Positions 36,536 through 45,078 are shown, numbered from the stretch's first letter. The stretch is 64,000 nucleotides of DNA from Tenggerimyces flavus (GCF_016907715.1 NZ_JAFBCM010000001.1:310001-374000), one strand, 5' to 3'. Made by a program: numbers and translations. The notes: generated by a model from the sequence alone, not told the origin.

Positions 36536-37111
36536 ATGATGGTCCTTTACGTTCTTGCCGGGCTGTTTGAGTTTGTGGGTCTCGTGCTGGCCCTACACGG
36601 TTTCAAGCGAACATGGGCGGAGTTTGTTGAGGGCGAGCCACTGAGCGCAGCCTTTGTCCGGTCGTCCTGGTCGGCAGTTGGGCGGCTTGCTGGGGTCGTC
36701 AACCGATGGGGACGGCGCATGTTGCGCATGAAGCCAAGGCCCATCGTTGGACAAGTCGCCGCTTCACTCGAGACGAGCTGGGCCATGCATGCTACCGGTA
36801 GGGTGAAATTCGGCCCTCTACCATCGATTGCGATGGATCCGTACAAGTTTGCCGCAGAAGTCCGAAATCGGCTTCAGCGCGTTCACGATATAGCGCAGGA
36901 TGTTCGTGAGGCGGTCGTTGCGGAGCGAACGGCCCGTACTGAATCGGTGTCAGAGTTGGATCGTCGTATGACGGAGCGGATCGCCGAGGTGGCGGGAAAG
37001 TCGGAATCCATTGCTGTAGGCGGCTTGGTTGAGCAGATCTACGGATGGCTCTTCATCGTTCTCGGGGTCGCGCTGGGCACGATCGGCAACATCGTTCAAG
37101 CAGTCGAGTGA
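36536..37111 (+). CDS. two-TM coiled-coil membrane protein, 191 aa
   Basis: N-terminal TM helix (MVLYVLAGLFEFVGLVLAL), a cytoplasmic-looking middle with a predicted coiled coil (EVRNRLQRVHDIAQDVREAV to RRMTERIAEVAGKSESIA, about 105-160) and a C-terminal TM helix (GWLFIVLGVALGTIGNIV). I recall similar small proteins scattered in actinobacterial genomes without function. It is the first gene of the tRNA-Lys element on the plus strand. It may be an accessory membrane sensor or effector for the large gene that follows, but 484 bp separate them. Confidence 0.65.
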   Translation: MMVLYVLAGLFEFVGLVLALHGFKRTWAEFVEGEPLSAAFVRSSWSAVGRLAGVVNRWGRRMLRMKPRPIVGQVAASLETSWAMHATGRVKFGPLPSIAMDPYKFAAEVRNRLQRVHDIAQDVREAVVAERTARTESVSELDRRMTERIAEVAGKSESIAVGGLVEQIYGWLFIVLGVALGTIGNIVQAVE

Positions 37112-37595
37112 TGATCACGAGGTACCGCGGCTTTGGTCGGTGTCCTGGCTGGGGTCGGGAGAGTGGGGGCCGTAGCTTGTCCGGGCTCGGCGGGCGGCGT
37201 GCCGCCTGCCCGTACCACCCGCCGTGGCCTCCGCTCTTCGGGCCCCGGACCCAGCGAGGTGGGTAAAGCCGCGGGAGCGGCCTCAGCCGTTGACAGCTAC
37301 GCGTCAAGACGGGATCGACGCTGTGAGGGTCGTCAGATTCTGGCGGCCCTCGTGGCGCGCCTAGCCGCGTCGGCCGACCGGGCGCCCTTAGGCGCGGAGG
37401 GAAGGCCGGCGCCCTTTGGGCGGGCGCGGCGGCCCCGTAGGGCCGCCCTTGAAGACGTAGGGAAACTCATCACCGGCCTCGTCCGGCTAGCGATTCAGAA
37501 AATCCGTGCCGCCTCTTGAGCTGTTCGCGGGATACTTGCAACTGGAGTCTCTGCAAGTGCGCCGAACTCCTTTGGTGTAGTGGAGGAAGGATTCC
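37112..37595. other. 484-bp gene-free GC-rich block with several dyads
   Basis: Contains TTGAC-N8-GTCAA (37290-37307), a GCGGCCC/GGGCCGC stem-loop (about 37428-37446) and runs of GGCGCCC-like words. No protein looks encoded. It is more GC-rich than the genes on either side and may hold promoter, transfer-origin or RNA functions for the element. Confidence 0.4.
37534..37558. promoter_or_regulatory. dyad ACTTGCA-N11-TGCAAGT upstream of the 658-aa gene
   Basis: Perfect 7-bp arms, 38 bp before the TTG start of the large element gene. Likely an operator or RNA hairpin in its leader; no regulator is encoded nearby in an obvious way. Confidence 0.4.
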
Positions 37596-39572
37596 TTGGG
37601 ACGGCAGAGCAGAAGCAAGGCCGAACGCCGCAACGGTCTGCGGCCACCGACGGCCAAGGAGGCGCTGCGTGCGGCTCAGCGGGCAGAGCGGCGGGGCCGA
37701 AATTATGGCAATGATCTGTCAGACTACGAGAGGCTGGCCAGCCTTGGTCCCGAGTACCTAAAGGAAGCCCTCATAGCCCGGCACAACCGGCGGATGCTGA
37801 ACATCCAGGACATGCCTGATGACCTGCGCTCCGTTGGGTTGCAATCTCTTGCGCCGGTGCCGTTCCTGGATCGACTTCTTGTCAATCACGGCGCAAGCAA
37901 GGACAGGCCGCCAGCATCATATGCCGGTCCATGGATCGATCACCTAGCTTGGGGCGTGGATAGCGCGGTGGCGGCGATTCGCCTTGCATTAGCGGGTCAA
38001 CTGGCAGGCGCAACAATGGTTGCACGGCTTCAGTTGGAGCGCTGGACGAATCATCGCGCATTCAATGCGAAGATCGCCCATAGGTCCGGGGAATCTAGCT
38101 TTGACTACTTCGCAAGGGTCTGGAGTCTTGACACTCAGGCGCAGACGTCTCACACCACTGATCTTGAGGCTGATCCTTCTGGAGACATCTTTGGAGGGCA
38201 TGCCATAACTGATGCGTTGACCCGATCCGTGGGGGAACCCGACGATCCTCATCGCCACGTTCGGTTGAGTGACGGCGAAGAGATCTGCGCGGCACTGACG
38301 CTGGGTCTGCTTGATGATCTGTTACATGGGTTCGACGGCGTGGATGCTGTGGAATGGGACTCACGAGAAAGGTGCGACCCTGGTAAGGTTCCGGCGAATG
38401 CATACGTGGCAATAGGCGCGATCGCAAGTGCTGTAACATTGAGCCTTCGGCAGATTCGAGAGGCTCTCAGCCTTCTCGCGATCGAACGACAGGATATGAA
38501 AGCTGTCATGATATTGCGACAGTTTCCGGACCATTTCTCGAAGGCTGACAGCGATAGTGGTACTGAAGTGGCCGGACGTGCGCCGATACCCAAGCAGGCG
38601 AAGTCACCCCCGATCCCGTTCCCTGTCCAACTTTCAACTCCCGACCTAGCGTCATTGCTGCCGTTGCATCCAATGCATGGACTTCGCACCAATCCGTTGG
38701 GGGCTACTGAGCGCGCGGCGGAGTTGTTCGACCAGGTGTTAGATGGACAGAAGCCCTTCGGTCGCTATTTTAGAGACGACGAGCTTCTTAGATTCGCTTT
38801 TGCTTGGCACCGTCGTGCATCTGCCCGCTCTGCGCTGCTGGCGTTTGATCAAGAGCGTGAACATTTGGGAGACGACTTCAATCTAGACTCTCTGGGCGGA
38901 AGGGAGATGTGGTACGTACTTGTCAGTGAAGCGGCTGGTGTAGCTGCGGGGTGGTTGTCCGGTCCAGAAGCTGATGCTGGTGCGCTAATCGCGAGCGGCT
39001 TACGGTCAGCCTATTGGCTTTGGCTTGAAGATGACGACAGGGCGATGGCAGTCCTCCGATGCGTCTTGGAACAATGTGCTCGGATGAGGGCGTGGCGTAC
39101 CAAGCCAGAGAAGGCGGCACAATTGGAGGAATCAACGCGAACGACGCCTCGCGATTGGCTTGGCGCGGCTAGCTGGCGAAGATTGGAGCCACTCAACCGA
39201 GCCCTTGGAGAACTAGCTCATAGCAGAATCACGTCAAGCTGGCATGGTGCTAGAGAGTTGCTCGCCACATTCCAGAGGGACGGTGATAGCGAAGAGTCGT
39301 TCTTTACCGCAAGGGGACATTGTCTCGACGTAGTAACGAAACTTGCTTGCCAGGAGGTTCTCGCCACATCAAGACAGGTCTCCAACGCCGTTGGCGACGA
39401 GTTCGACGCGTTGTTTCAATCGATTGGAATTGCCGGTGCAGAGGTTGACGTCGAGCGAGGTGCACTTTTCGACCATATTTGGAGCAAGAGAAGCATTCCC
39501 CTTGGCCCGCCCACCTTTGGTGGGCCAGCGGTGGAATGGTTCCGAGCAAATCGCGCCGGTGCAGGCTCGTGA
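37596..39572 (+). CDS. uncharacterised 658-aa protein of the tRNA-Lys element
   Basis: I do not recognise the family. The N-terminus is very basic (GRQSRSKAERRNGLRPPTAK) and the rest looks almost all alpha-helical with many Trp/His/Arg residues. Features worth noting are RLQLERWTNHRAFNAKIAHR near 145-165, HRHVRLSDGEEICAALTLGL near 220-240, RYFRDDELLRFAFAWHRRAS near 390-410 and WLEDDDRAMAVLRCVLEQC near 475-495. A HEPN-like RNase cannot be excluded but no RxxxxH is convincing. The TTG start is supported by the strong GGAGGAAGG ribosome-binding site 5 bp upstream. Lower GC than host genes indicates transfer. As the largest cargo gene it probably carries the island's main function. Confidence 0.75.
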   Translation: MGRQSRSKAERRNGLRPPTAKEALRAAQRAERRGRNYGNDLSDYERLASLGPEYLKEALIARHNRRMLNIQDMPDDLRSVGLQSLAPVPFLDRLLVNHGASKDRPPASYAGPWIDHLAWGVDSAVAAIRLALAGQLAGATMVARLQLERWTNHRAFNAKIAHRSGESSFDYFARVWSLDTQAQTSHTTDLEADPSGDIFGGHAITDALTRSVGEPDDPHRHVRLSDGEEICAALTLGLLDDLLHGFDGVDAVEWDSRERCDPGKVPANAYVAIGAIASAVTLSLRQIREALSLLAIERQDMKAVMILRQFPDHFSKADSDSGTEVAGRAPIPKQAKSPPIPFPVQLSTPDLASLLPLHPMHGLRTNPLGATERAAELFDQVLDGQKPFGRYFRDDELLRFAFAWHRRASARSALLAFDQEREHLGDDFNLDSLGGREMWYVLVSEAAGVAAGWLSGPEADAGALIASGLRSAYWLWLEDDDRAMAVLRCVLEQCARMRAWRTKPEKAAQLEESTRTTPRDWLGAASWRRLEPLNRALGELAHSRITSSWHGARELLATFQRDGDSEESFFTARGHCLDVVTKLACQEVLATSRQVSNAVGDEFDALFQSIGIAGAEVDVERGALFDHIWSKRSIPLGPPTFGGPAVEWFRANRAGAGS

Positions 39573-39749
39573 CAATTCATGGTTTCGTCGGAGGGGATGG
39601 CTGGAAGTCGCCTGACAGTTACGTGTCAACTTACGGAGCCCATCCAGGAGTCGCGCGTCCATGCCCTAGCCCTGAAGAAGCAGCAATTCAAATGCGTCGA
39701 GTACGCAACGGGGGATGATTTTCCGGGAGGTCCGCATAGACTGTCTCGA

Positions 39750-40451
39750 CTATCGCTGCAGCCAAGACCTTGTCGCCTTGTCCCCACCATCGGTTAAGCG
39801 CCGGAAAGGCCGTGACGATTCGGTCAGCAATTTCGTGTCCTTGCATTTGAAGTACTCCGGATGGCAGGCGATGCTTATGCCACCTGAATAGAGCATCTGG
39901 CAGGACGTGTCATCGCTGAAGTTGAGCCTTTGACTTACGTATGCGACTACCAAGGGCATTTGCTCTGGCTCGTTGTTTCGGTAGGTGGTTTGATCGGATA
40001 GGTCGATTTCACTTGTCGATGCGATCCCCTCTCTGAGAAGAAGGAGTCCAACGGCCAGCGGATCGTAGACAATGTTCTCCACAGCGTACCTCTCGGGGAG
40101 CCGCGTTACGCCGGCAGGAGGAGCTGCGTCGTTGTTATCTCGGTCAATGAGGCCTTGTACCTTATAAGGACCACTCTGGCGAAGGCAGTTGACAAGTTCG
40201 AGTACTGCGGCATTTCCGCCGCGGCCTTTGGCTGTTGGGATGAACTCTAGGATTAGGTCCTGCCGCGAAACCTTCGGCTTGATCAATCGGAATAGTTCTT
40301 GGTAGCAGGCTTGATCAATTTCCGCCTCCACGAAGACTTGCCGGCGGTTTTCAACTCGTACCGTGAGCGTCTCGACGCCTTTAGTACCCGGTACCAGTTG
40401 GATCGGCACGTCCTCCCCGCGGTTGGCGAGTTGGAGGTAAAGGGAGTTCAC
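39750..40451 (-). CDS. TOPRIM/DUF4435-like protein, 233 aa
   Basis: The core reads RRQVFVEAEIDQACYQELFR (glutamate-containing first TOPRIM-like strand), later YKVQGLIDRDNN (DxD-like strand) and RYAVENIVYDPL, the pattern of DUF4435/OLD-related proteins, which occur with ATPases or alone in defence loci. Catalysis on nucleic acid is therefore possible but not shown. The GTG at 40451 is a provisional start: the reading frame continues upstream, but that part is antisense to the integrase. It is convergent with the 658-aa gene and head-to-head with the integrase. Confidence 0.55.
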   Translation of the reverse strand: MNSLYLQLANRGEDVPIQLVPGTKGVETLTVRVENRRQVFVEAEIDQACYQELFRLIKPKVSRQDLILEFIPTAKGRGGNAAVLELVNCLRQSGPYKVQGLIDRDNNDAAPPAGVTRLPERYAVENIVYDPLAVGLLLLREGIASTSEIDLSDQTTYRNNEPEQMPLVVAYVSQRLNFSDDTSCQMLYSGGISIACHPEYFKCKDTKLLTESSRPFRRLTDGGDKATRSWLQR

Positions 40452-40494
40452 CACCGGACGAGCCGATCGGCTGATCAAGGCTGTTCGTGCGGCT

Positions 40495-41313
40495 GTGCGC
40501 GCCAAGGCGGGTAAGGGATCGGGTGCGAAGCTTCGGCGGGGTTGTGAGGCGAGTCGCGGAGCCAGCGCGGCTAAGACCTTGCGAACGGTCCTCACCGGCA
40601 TACCCGGCCTCGCAGTTCGTCACGGGGCACTGGCGACCAACCCGCTTCGTGAGATAGCGCGCATCGAAGGTTCCCGGAACGGCGGCCGATCGTTGGTGGT
40701 GGATGAGGCGCGAACCCTGCGTCAGAAGATCCGGACGCACGAGAAGGCTGTCAGATGGGACCTGGCCGACTTCGCCGACATGATGCTCGGTACAGGTTGT
40801 CGGATCGGCGAAACCGCCGCCATCCACCTCGACGCGATCGACTTCAACGAAGGTGTTGTCGCGGTGCGTGGGACAGTGATCCGGGTCAAGGGAGTCGGAC
40901 TGATCGTCAAGAAGCCCAAGAGCGACGCTGGTGAGCGCATCGTGGAGCTCGCGGGCTGGACCGTTGACATGATCAGGCGTCGCATGCCGGAGGACGCGTC
41001 ACCGGATGCTCTGGTGTTTCCCGCGCAATTGGGTGGCCTGCGTGACCCGTCCAACACAAGCGCGGACCTCCGGCAGGTCTTCGACGACCTCGGGTACGAG
41101 TGGCTCACCTCACACGTGTTCCGACGCACGGTCGCGACGCTGATGGATGAGGCAGGCTTGTCAGCTCGGGCCGTCGCTGACCAGCTCGGACACGCGAAGG
41201 TATCGATGACGCAGGACCACTACTTCGCGCGAAAGATCGCCCGTACCGGGGCCGCCAAGGTGCTCGGTCAGCTCGCTGATGAGTCGGACGGAGAAGGCCA
41301 ATCCGGGGGGTAA
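40495..41313 (+). CDS. tyrosine recombinase/integrase, N-terminally truncated or frameshifted, 272 aa visible
   Basis: The catalytic domain is intact: Arg103 (GTGCRIGE), Lys140, His207-x-x-Arg210 (SHVFRRT), His233 (QLGHAK) and Tyr243 (DHYFARK). The core-binding domain is only partly present in this frame (ASAAKTLRTVLTGIPGLA); the frame is closed by a TAA at 40438. Upstream, another frame reads YQLDRHVLPAVGELEVKGV, which looks like the missing N-domain end, so a frameshift is likely. Related integrases have about 380 residues. It lies 50 bp from the tRNA-Lys att site, its probable target. Confidence 0.75.
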   Translation: MRAKAGKGSGAKLRRGCEASRGASAAKTLRTVLTGIPGLAVRHGALATNPLREIARIEGSRNGGRSLVVDEARTLRQKIRTHEKAVRWDLADFADMMLGTGCRIGETAAIHLDAIDFNEGVVAVRGTVIRVKGVGLIVKKPKSDAGERIVELAGWTVDMIRRRMPEDASPDALVFPAQLGGLRDPSNTSADLRQVFDDLGYEWLTSHVFRRTVATLMDEAGLSARAVADQLGHAKVSMTQDHYFARKIARTGAAKVLGQLADESDGEGQSGG

Positions 41314-41367
41314 ACGGGGGATGGCCCGGTCGACTCGAAGGTCTGCGAAGCGCTGACCTGGGGGTTT

Positions 41368-41404
41368 GGTGGGCCGCCAGGGGATCGAACCCTGAACCCG
41401 CGGA
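41368..41404 (-). repeat. proximal attachment site within tRNA-Lys
   Basis: 37 bp shared exactly with 36233-36269; covers the anticodon-stem 3' strand, T arm and acceptor 3' strand of the tRNA and the first two bases of CCA. Confidence 0.9.
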
Positions 41405-41442
41405 TTAAAAGTCCGCTGCTCTGCCAGTTGAGCTAACGGCCC
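41370..41442 (-). tRNA. tRNA-Lys (anticodon UUU)
   Basis: Cloverleaf with acceptor GGGCCGT/GCGGCCC, D arm GCTC..GAGC, anticodon loop CTTTTAA (anticodon 41407-41409), T loop TTCGATC and discriminator A; genome-encoded CCA follows (41367-41369). Compared with the second copy at 45079 it has A31-U39 instead of G31-C39. Confidence 0.95.
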
Positions 41443-41490
41443 GTAGCGGTATGAGGGTACCCGGCCGGCGGTCTGGAGGCTGAGCGGTCC

Positions 41491-41934
41491 TCAGTCTGGC
41501 TCCGTGAGCTCCGCCACCGGAAGGTTGTGGAGGGCCTCGAGCGCGCGGAGGAAGACGCGGCGGTCGGCGGGGGGGAGGACGGCGAGGAGAAGGTCCTCTT
41601 TCGCCTGGATCGCCGCCTGCGCAGCATCGCGCACCTCGCGGCCGGCGGGCGTCAGGGACAGGTAGCGGGCGCGGCGGTCGGCTGGGTCGGTGGTGCGTTC
41701 GATCAGGCCCCGCTCCTGCAGTTCGTCCAGCACCGGGATGATCCGCGTCTTGTCCGCCCCGATCGCCGTGGCCAGGGCGGCCTGCGTACGTACCGGCGAC
41801 ACCTCCAGCCCCAGCAGCACCCCGTACCCCCACATCGACAGCCCATGGGCGCGCAGGATCGGCAGCTCCACCTCCTGGACCAGAGCACGGCCCAGCGGGT
41901 AGAGCATCGCGGCGAGATCGGGGCGTGGTGCCAT
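41491..41934 (-). CDS. MarR family transcriptional regulator, 147 aa
   Basis: Winged helix of MarR type: LPILRAHGLSMWGYGVLLGL, TQAALATAIGADKTRIIPVLDELQERGLIERTTDPADRRARYLSLT (recognition helix and wing with the DPADRR motif). It is divergent from the TIGR03086 gene; a TAAGCnCA dyad lies between them. It probably represses both genes in the absence of a small aromatic or stress ligand. The ATG at 41934 starts at the usual distance from the helix; GTG 41973 is an alternative. Confidence 0.88.
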   Translation of the reverse strand: MAPRPDLAAMLYPLGRALVQEVELPILRAHGLSMWGYGVLLGLEVSPVRTQAALATAIGADKTRIIPVLDELQERGLIERTTDPADRRARYLSLTPAGREVRDAAQAAIQAKEDLLLAVLPPADRRVFLRALEALHNLPVAELTEPD

Positions 41935-41964
41935 CGCCAAAGAACGATACGCGTGGACAGATCC

Positions 41965-41989
41965 TAAGCGCACGCATACGATGTGCTTA
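41965..41989. promoter_or_regulatory. MarR operator candidate TAAGCnCA-N9-TGnGCTTA
   Basis: A 25-bp dyad with matching TAAGC.CA arms placed at the start of the divergent gene. Symmetry and location fit a MarR-type site; binding is inferred. Confidence 0.45.
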
Positions 41990-42600
41990 TGCTTACTATC
42001 GTGCAGCTAGACGAACGCGTGGTCCGAGTCTCGATCGACATCGCTAAGCACCTCACCAGCGCCGATCTCGACCGCCCGAGTACGTGCGCGGGCTGGACCG
42101 TTGGCGACCTCCTCGCCCACATGACCGCCCAGCACAACGGGTTCGCCGCCGCCGCGAACGGCATCGGCCTCGAACTCCAGCACTGGCAGGTCGCGCCAGC
42201 CACCCCCGAGGCGTACGTCCGATCCGCCGAGCGCGTCCTCCAGGCGTTCGCCGCCGACGGAGTCACAGAGCGCTCGTTCCATCTTCCCGAGTTCACGACC
42301 TCGCGCGGCTTCCCCGGCGCCCAGGCCATCGGCTTCCACTTCATCGACTACGCCATCCACAGCTGGGACCTCGCGCGCTCGCTCGGCCACTCGTACGACC
42401 CGGCGGACGACATCGTCGAGCCCGCGTACGAGATCACCGCGGCCATCCCCGACGGACCCGAACGCCTCCAGCCCAACTCCCCGTTCCGCCCCGCGCTCGA
42501 AGACGCCGGCGACGGCAACAAGTGGCACGCCGTCCTGCGCATGCTCGGCCGCGACCCGAACTGGCGACCCGACGCAAATCCACTGGGTTCGTCCGCCTAG
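41989..42600 (+). CDS. TIGR03086-type metal-binding protein (mycothiol-dependent maleylpyruvate isomerase-like), 203 aa
   Basis: DinB/MDMPI four-helix fold: DLDRPSTCAGWTVGDLLAHMTAQHNGF with the first metal His, and IGFHFIDYAIHSWDLARSLG with the other two His, giving the HxxxDxxxH-like site. Actinobacterial members use mycothiol or act on unknown substrates. Its regulation by the divergent MarR is likely. ATG 41989 is preferred to GTG 41983. Confidence 0.8.
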   Translation: MLTIVQLDERVVRVSIDIAKHLTSADLDRPSTCAGWTVGDLLAHMTAQHNGFAAAANGIGLELQHWQVAPATPEAYVRSAERVLQAFAADGVTERSFHLPEFTTSRGFPGAQAIGFHFIDYAIHSWDLARSLGHSYDPADDIVEPAYEITAAIPDGPERLQPNSPFRPALEDAGDGNKWHAVLRMLGRDPNWRPDANPLGSSA

Positions 42601-42620
42601 CCGGTCGTAAGATCGCGAGG

Positions 42621-45071
42621 GTGACTGGCCCAGACGAAGGTTATGAAGCCGTCAACCTCCTCCCCCACTGCAATGCCGGCGTGAAAGACCTGCCCGGCGA
42701 CGAGAACGATCCGCCGCTCGGGCGCGCGACACTCCGCGGCCTCCCGTTCCTCATCGGCTCCGAGGACCAGGACAGCGAGCGCTGTTTCCTCGTTCCGGAG
42801 CAATCCGTCTCGATCGACGTCGGCAAGCAGGCGAGGCACGTGATCGTCGCGCACCGCCTGCTCGCCCCGACCCAGCCGCACGCCCACGGCGTGGGTACGC
42901 AGGTCGGCGAGTACGTCTTCCACCTCGCCGACGGCAGCCAGCACTCGGCGCCGATCCGTGAGCGGTTCGAGATCCAGATCGTCCAGCCGGAGTGGGGGCG
43001 TCTCCCGTTCCGCGCCGTCAGCGACGCGTTCGACCGCAAGGCGGACAGGTTCGAGGGCCGCTGGGAGGAGTCCGGCGGCCGGCTCGCCGAGCACTCCATC
43101 GGTTGGCCGCAGGCTTTCTTCTTGTGGTGTTGGGAGAACCCGACTCCGGACGTGGCGATCGAGCGCATCGAGATCGTCCCGACCGAGCATCGGATCCTCG
43201 TCGGCGGCATCACGCTCGGGTACGGCGAGGAGTACCCGTTCGTCCGCACGCCGGCGCGTCCCGTTCGGCTGACCGTCACGGACGACGGCGCCGCCGAGAA
43301 CGAGGGCGTGCTCGACCTCAGCGTCGACCGCGGCGTCGCGACGTACCCGCAGCCGATCTCCTCAGGCGACGTGCGCCCAGGCTGGGGCACGCCGAACCCG
43401 ACCGCGGCGAGTCCCTCGTACGCCAGCGTCTCCGCACTGCCCTCGGCCACGCTCAAGGTCAGCCACGACGACACCTCGCTCGGCGAAGTCCGCTGGGGCG
43501 ACGTCGAGCGCGATGGCCAAGCCAGCAACGACAAGGTGCGCGTCGAGCTCGTCGACCCAGGGCGCAACTGGGTGCATGTCACCGTCGTCGACGACGCCAC
43601 GGGCAAGCCCGTGCCGTGTCGCGTGCACTTCCGCTCACCCGAGGGGATCCCCTACCAGCCCCACGGTCATCACCAGCACGTCAACCAGAACCTCGGCAGC
43701 TGGCACTACGACGTCGGCGGTGACGTGCGTCTGGGCGAGACGACGTACGCCTACATCGACGGCACCTGCCAGGGCTGGCTCCCTCGCGGTGACGTCCAGC
43801 TGGATATCGCTCGCGGGTTCGAGTACGAGCCGGTGCGGCAAACGGTCCGTGTCGAACCCGGTCAACGCGAGCTTACGGTAAGGCTTCGACGTCACGTGGA
43901 TCTTGCTTCCACAGGGTGGTTTTCTGGGGATAGCCATGTGCACTTCTTGTCCACAGCCGGTGCGCAACTCGAGCAGCTCGGCGAGGATCTGCGCGTTGTG
44001 AACCTGCTGCAGGCGCAGTGGGGCGCGCTGTTCACCAACACCGAGGACTTCCGCGGGCGTCCGGCTGTGATCGACGACGCGCCGGGCTACTTCACGTACG
44101 TCGGGCAGGAGAACCGGCAGCACGTTCTCGGCCACCTCGTGATGTGGGGGATGAAGCGGCCGGTGATGCCGTGGTCGAGTGACGGGCCGGACGAGGCGGA
44201 CCTCGGTGGCGCGCTGGACACGACCTTGTCGGACTGGGCGGATCGCGTGCACGCGGAGGGCGGAACGGTCGTCGCCGCGCACTTCCCCGCGCCGAACGGC
44301 GAGCCGGCCACATTGATCGCGACCGGTCGTGCTGACGCCGTCGAGATGCTGGCGCAGTCTGGGGACTCGATCGCGGAGTACTACCGATATCTCAACAGTG
44401 GTTACCGATTGCCGCTGGTTGGGGGTACGGACAAGATGTCGAACGGCGTGCCCGTGGGGTTGTATCGGACGTACGCGCGGCTCGATCAGGACGAGGAGCT
44501 GACGTACGAGGGCTGGTGTCGCGCGGTGCGGCAGGGGCGCACGTTCCTGTCGGGCGGGCCTTTGCTGTCGTTCTCCGTCTACGGTCGGCAGGCGGGCGAC
44601 ACTCTCGAGCTGTCGGGACCGGGGACGGTTCCCGTGTCCGCGAAGGCCGACAGCGTCTTCCCGCTCCGTTCGCTGGAGCTCGTCCGCAACGGCGAGGTCA
44701 TCGCCGCGGCGACGGGTGACGGCGTGCGGGAGCTGTCGTTGGAGGAGGAAGTGCGGATCGACGGCCATGCCTGGTTGGCGGTCCGTGCGTTCGGCGTCGA
44801 CGCCCACCTGGACGAGTGGGCGCGGCCAGTCTTCGCCCACACCTCGCCGGTGTACGTCGCCTGCGCCGGGCCGTGGGGGATGGCCGACCCGGAAGGCCTG
44901 CGCTACATCCGCACCCTGGTGGAGGGAGGGCGCGACTACGTCCGCCACACCGCGGTGCACCGCAACGACGCCCTGACCACCCACCACCACGGCGAAGCGA
45001 ACCACCTCTCGTGGCTGGAACGCCCGTTCAAGGAAGCGCTGGAGGCGTTGGACCGACGCAACAACGGATAG
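42621..45071 (+). CDS. CehA/McbA family metallohydrolase, 816 aa
   Basis: The C-terminal half has a PHP-like metal-binding domain: STGWFSGDSHVHFLS (GDxHxH), VVAAHFPAPNGE, and LVGGTDKMSNG. Members hydrolyse carbamates such as carbaryl in a few cases; most substrates are unknown. The N-terminal half carries beta-sandwich modules (VHVTVVDDATGKPVPCRVHF, then WLPRGDVQLDIARGFEYEPV). No signal peptide is evident at the GTG start at 42621, chosen by the first coding-looking residues after the upstream stop. It ends 7 bp before a tRNA-Lys. Confidence 0.82.
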   Translation: MTGPDEGYEAVNLLPHCNAGVKDLPGDENDPPLGRATLRGLPFLIGSEDQDSERCFLVPEQSVSIDVGKQARHVIVAHRLLAPTQPHAHGVGTQVGEYVFHLADGSQHSAPIRERFEIQIVQPEWGRLPFRAVSDAFDRKADRFEGRWEESGGRLAEHSIGWPQAFFLWCWENPTPDVAIERIEIVPTEHRILVGGITLGYGEEYPFVRTPARPVRLTVTDDGAAENEGVLDLSVDRGVATYPQPISSGDVRPGWGTPNPTAASPSYASVSALPSATLKVSHDDTSLGEVRWGDVERDGQASNDKVRVELVDPGRNWVHVTVVDDATGKPVPCRVHFRSPEGIPYQPHGHHQHVNQNLGSWHYDVGGDVRLGETTYAYIDGTCQGWLPRGDVQLDIARGFEYEPVRQTVRVEPGQRELTVRLRRHVDLASTGWFSGDSHVHFLSTAGAQLEQLGEDLRVVNLLQAQWGALFTNTEDFRGRPAVIDDAPGYFTYVGQENRQHVLGHLVMWGMKRPVMPWSSDGPDEADLGGALDTTLSDWADRVHAEGGTVVAAHFPAPNGEPATLIATGRADAVEMLAQSGDSIAEYYRYLNSGYRLPLVGGTDKMSNGVPVGLYRTYARLDQDEELTYEGWCRAVRQGRTFLSGGPLLSFSVYGRQAGDTLELSGPGTVPVSAKADSVFPLRSLELVRNGEVIAAATGDGVRELSLEEEVRIDGHAWLAVRAFGVDAHLDEWARPVFAHTSPVYVACAGPWGMADPEGLRYIRTLVEGGRDYVRHTAVHRNDALTTHHHGEANHLSWLERPFKEALEALDRRNNG

Positions 45072-45078
45072 AGAGGCC

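Larger units (their letters stand above)
36233..41404. mobile_element. 5.1-kb integrated element at tRNA-Lys
   Basis: Bounded by 37-bp perfect direct repeats (36233-36269 and 41368-41404), the second being the 3' end of tRNA-Lys. A tyrosine recombinase gene sits next to the intact tRNA, as is usual for integrating elements. Inside are a two-TM coiled-coil protein, a 658-aa protein, a TOPRIM/DUF4435-like protein and the integrase. Codon use in the cargo is visibly less GC-biased than in the flanks. No replication or transfer genes are recognised, so it is probably a satellite or decayed island. The N-terminus of the integrase is damaged, so it may be fixed in place. Confidence 0.85.

Noticed and set aside
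42084-42620. Extending the CehA/McbA gene upstream to 42084
   Set aside because: That part is a shadow frame of the TIGR03086 gene; protein-like sequence begins at the GTG 42621.
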